In this document: piece by piece, positions 62,601 through 64,000 of the stretch
Position numbering within the stretch: position 1 is the first letter of the stretch
Layout of the letters: every line of letters begins with the position of its first letter
NCBI RefSeq assembly: GCF_933775445.1
Contig: NW_026089399.1
Span: 186,001-250,000, forward strand
DNA from: Argentina anserina
Lineage: Eukaryota > Streptophyta > Magnoliopsida > Rosales > Rosaceae
Direction of reading: 5' to 3'
DNA: 64,000 nucleotides
Notes under the pieces: generated by a model
What the model was told of the DNA's origin: nothing
The model's database searches: none
What the model saw: the letters and a program-made list of their open reading frames with translations, nothing else
Made by a program: the position numbers and the translations under genes

Positions 62601-64000
62601 CACTTGCAAAACTCTCAAATACAATAGAAACTCGCATCAGAAGCCTTACAGAAAGATACTCAAATGAGAAATGAAAAGATACACAATTGGAATAGTAAAG
62701 ATACGCAAACGATGTAAAGATACACAATTAGAATAGTAAAGATACGCAAACGATGTAAAGATACACAATTGGAATAGTAAAGATACGCAAACGATGTAAA
62801 GATACTCAGTTTCAAAGAAACACACTCCCACACTTGCAAAACTCTCAAATTCAATAGAAACTCGCATCAGAAAGCCTTACAGAACGATAGTCAAATAAGA
62901 AGTGAAAAGATACACAATTGGAATAGTAAAGATACGCAAACGATGTAAAGATACTCAGTTTGAATGAAACACACTCCCACACATGCAAAACTCTCAAATA
63001 CAATAGAAACTCGCATCAGAAGCCTTACAGAAAGATACTCAAACGAGAAATGAAACGATACACAATTGGAATAGTAAAGATACACAAACGATGTAAAGAT
63101 ACACAATTGGAATAGTAATGATACGCAAACGATGTAAAGATACTCAGTTTGAAAGAAACACACTCCCACACTTGCAAAACTCTCAAATACAATAGAAACT
63201 CGCATCAGAAGCCTTACAGAAAGATACTCAATTGAGAAATGAAAAGATACACAATTGGAATAGTAAAGATACGCAAACGATGTAAAGATACACAATTGGA
63301 ATAGTAAAGATACGCAAACGATGTAAAGATACTCAGTTTCAAAGAAACACACTCCCACACTTGCAAAACTCTCAAATTCAATAGAAACTCGCATCAGAAA
63401 GCCTTACAGAACGATACTCAAACGAGAAATGAAAAGATACACAATTGGAATAGTAAAGATACGCAAACGATGTAAAGATACTCAGTTTGAAAGAAACATA
63501 CTCCCACACTTGCAAAACTCTCAAATTCAATAGAAACTCGCATCAGAAAGCCTACAGAAAGATACTCAAACGAGAAATGAAAAGATACACAATTGGAATA
63601 GTAAAGATACGCAAACGATGTAAAGATACTCAGTTTGAAAGAAACATACTCCCACACTTGCTAAACTCTCAAATTCAAAAGAAACTCGCATCAGAAAGCC
63701 TTGCAGAAAGATACTCAAACGAGAAATGAAAAGATACACAATTGGAATAGTAAAGATACGCAAACGATGTAAAGATACTCAGTTTGAAAGAAACATACTC
63801 CCACACTTGCAAAACTCTCAAATTCAATAGAAACTCGCATCAGAAAGCCTTACAGAAAGATACTCAAACGAGAAATGAAAAGATACACAATTGGAATAGT
63901 AAAGATACACAAACGATGTAAAGATACTCAGTTTGAAAGAAACATACTCCCACACTTGCAAAACTCTCAAATACAATAGAAACTCGCATCAGAAGCCTTA
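59606..64000 (+). repeat. 2488/2718-bp segmental duplication, second copy cut by the window end
   Basis: Block 59606-62093 matches the sequence from 62094 onward. The offset is 2488 bp up to about 59950 and 2718 bp afterwards, because a 230-bp monomer with CAAATGAGAAATG is tandemly duplicated in the second copy (62434 and 62664). Markers include GTAATGATACG, the 1-bp-shorter GATACGAAACGATG (near 60025 and 62513), GATAGTCAAATAAGAAGTG and CTCAATTGAGAAATG. The second copy is incomplete because the window ends. Confidence 0.83.

Larger units (their letters stand above)
45568..64000 (+). repeat. Satellite array, right block
   Basis: Same satellite, same orientation, continuing past the right edge of the window. 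The part from about 53.4 to 58 kb is dominated by single-subrepeat 148/149-bp units. The flanks contain more 189/190- and 230/231-bp units. Subfamily markers here are AAATTAAATAG (46-51 kb), GAAACATACTCCC with the shortened AAGCCTACAG (53-64 kb), CAGTTTCAAAG, ACAGAACGATAC and CTTGCTAAACTC. No gene, RNA or further mobile element seen. Confidence 0.97.

Noticed and set aside
1..64000. Ribosomal intergenic spacer or telomeric repeat
   Set aside because: No rRNA gene segment or TTTAGGG-type repeat is present, and the array keeps the same monomer family across the whole window.

Overview
The window looks like part of a plant nuclear chromosome, most likely a eudicot. It is almost entirely a head-to-tail satellite DNA array (about 54.1 kb, roughly 85% of the window), interrupted by two LTR-retrotransposon insertions. 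I find no credible host protein-coding gene, tRNA, rRNA or CRISPR array. The plant assignment rests on the retroelements: a primer-binding site complementary to the 3' end of plant tRNA-Asp, long TG...CA LTRs, 5-bp target duplications and the AGTGTGGGG polypurine tract common in plant Ty3/gypsy elements. I cannot name the species.

Satellite (1-25634, 33501-43555, 45568-64000). The basic monomer is 149 bp, or 148 bp when AGAAAGCC is AGAAGCC. It divides into blocks that each start with GATAC, of 85, 23, 22 and 19 bp. The 22+19 pair forms a 41-bp subrepeat that occurs 1, 2, 3 or 5 times per monomer. This gives a ladder of 148/149, 189/190, 230/231 and 313 bp, plus a 113-bp deletion form. Monomers are grouped into local higher-order or segmental repeats with periods of 462, 719, 865, 1181, 1502, 1716, 2117/3041, 2129/2359, 2613 and 2488/2718 bp. 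All copies lie in one orientation. The + strand is strongly A-rich (69 A against 28 T in the consensus monomer), which by itself leaves long stop-free frames, mostly on the minus strand. The array runs off both ends of the window.

Mobile elements. At 25635-33500 lies a complete LTR element of 7866 bp. It has two 2197-bp LTRs that differ at about 12 positions, TSD CTCAG, a tRNA-Asp PBS and a PPT. Its 3472-bp internal region has no gag-pol reading frame, so it is a recently inserted non-autonomous, LARD-like element. At 43556-45567 is a 2012-bp solo LTR of a related family with TSD GATAC, the footprint of LTR-LTR recombination.

Interpretation. The layout suits a centromeric, pericentromeric or other heterochromatic satellite that grows by unequal exchange or replication slippage and is sporadically invaded by gypsy-type elements. 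Its chromosomal location and CENH3 status cannot be read from sequence alone. The most interesting points are the modular GATAC architecture, the 1-3-1 amplification of a 462-bp cassette, linked variants that define monomer subfamilies, and the cis-complete but non-coding retroelement.
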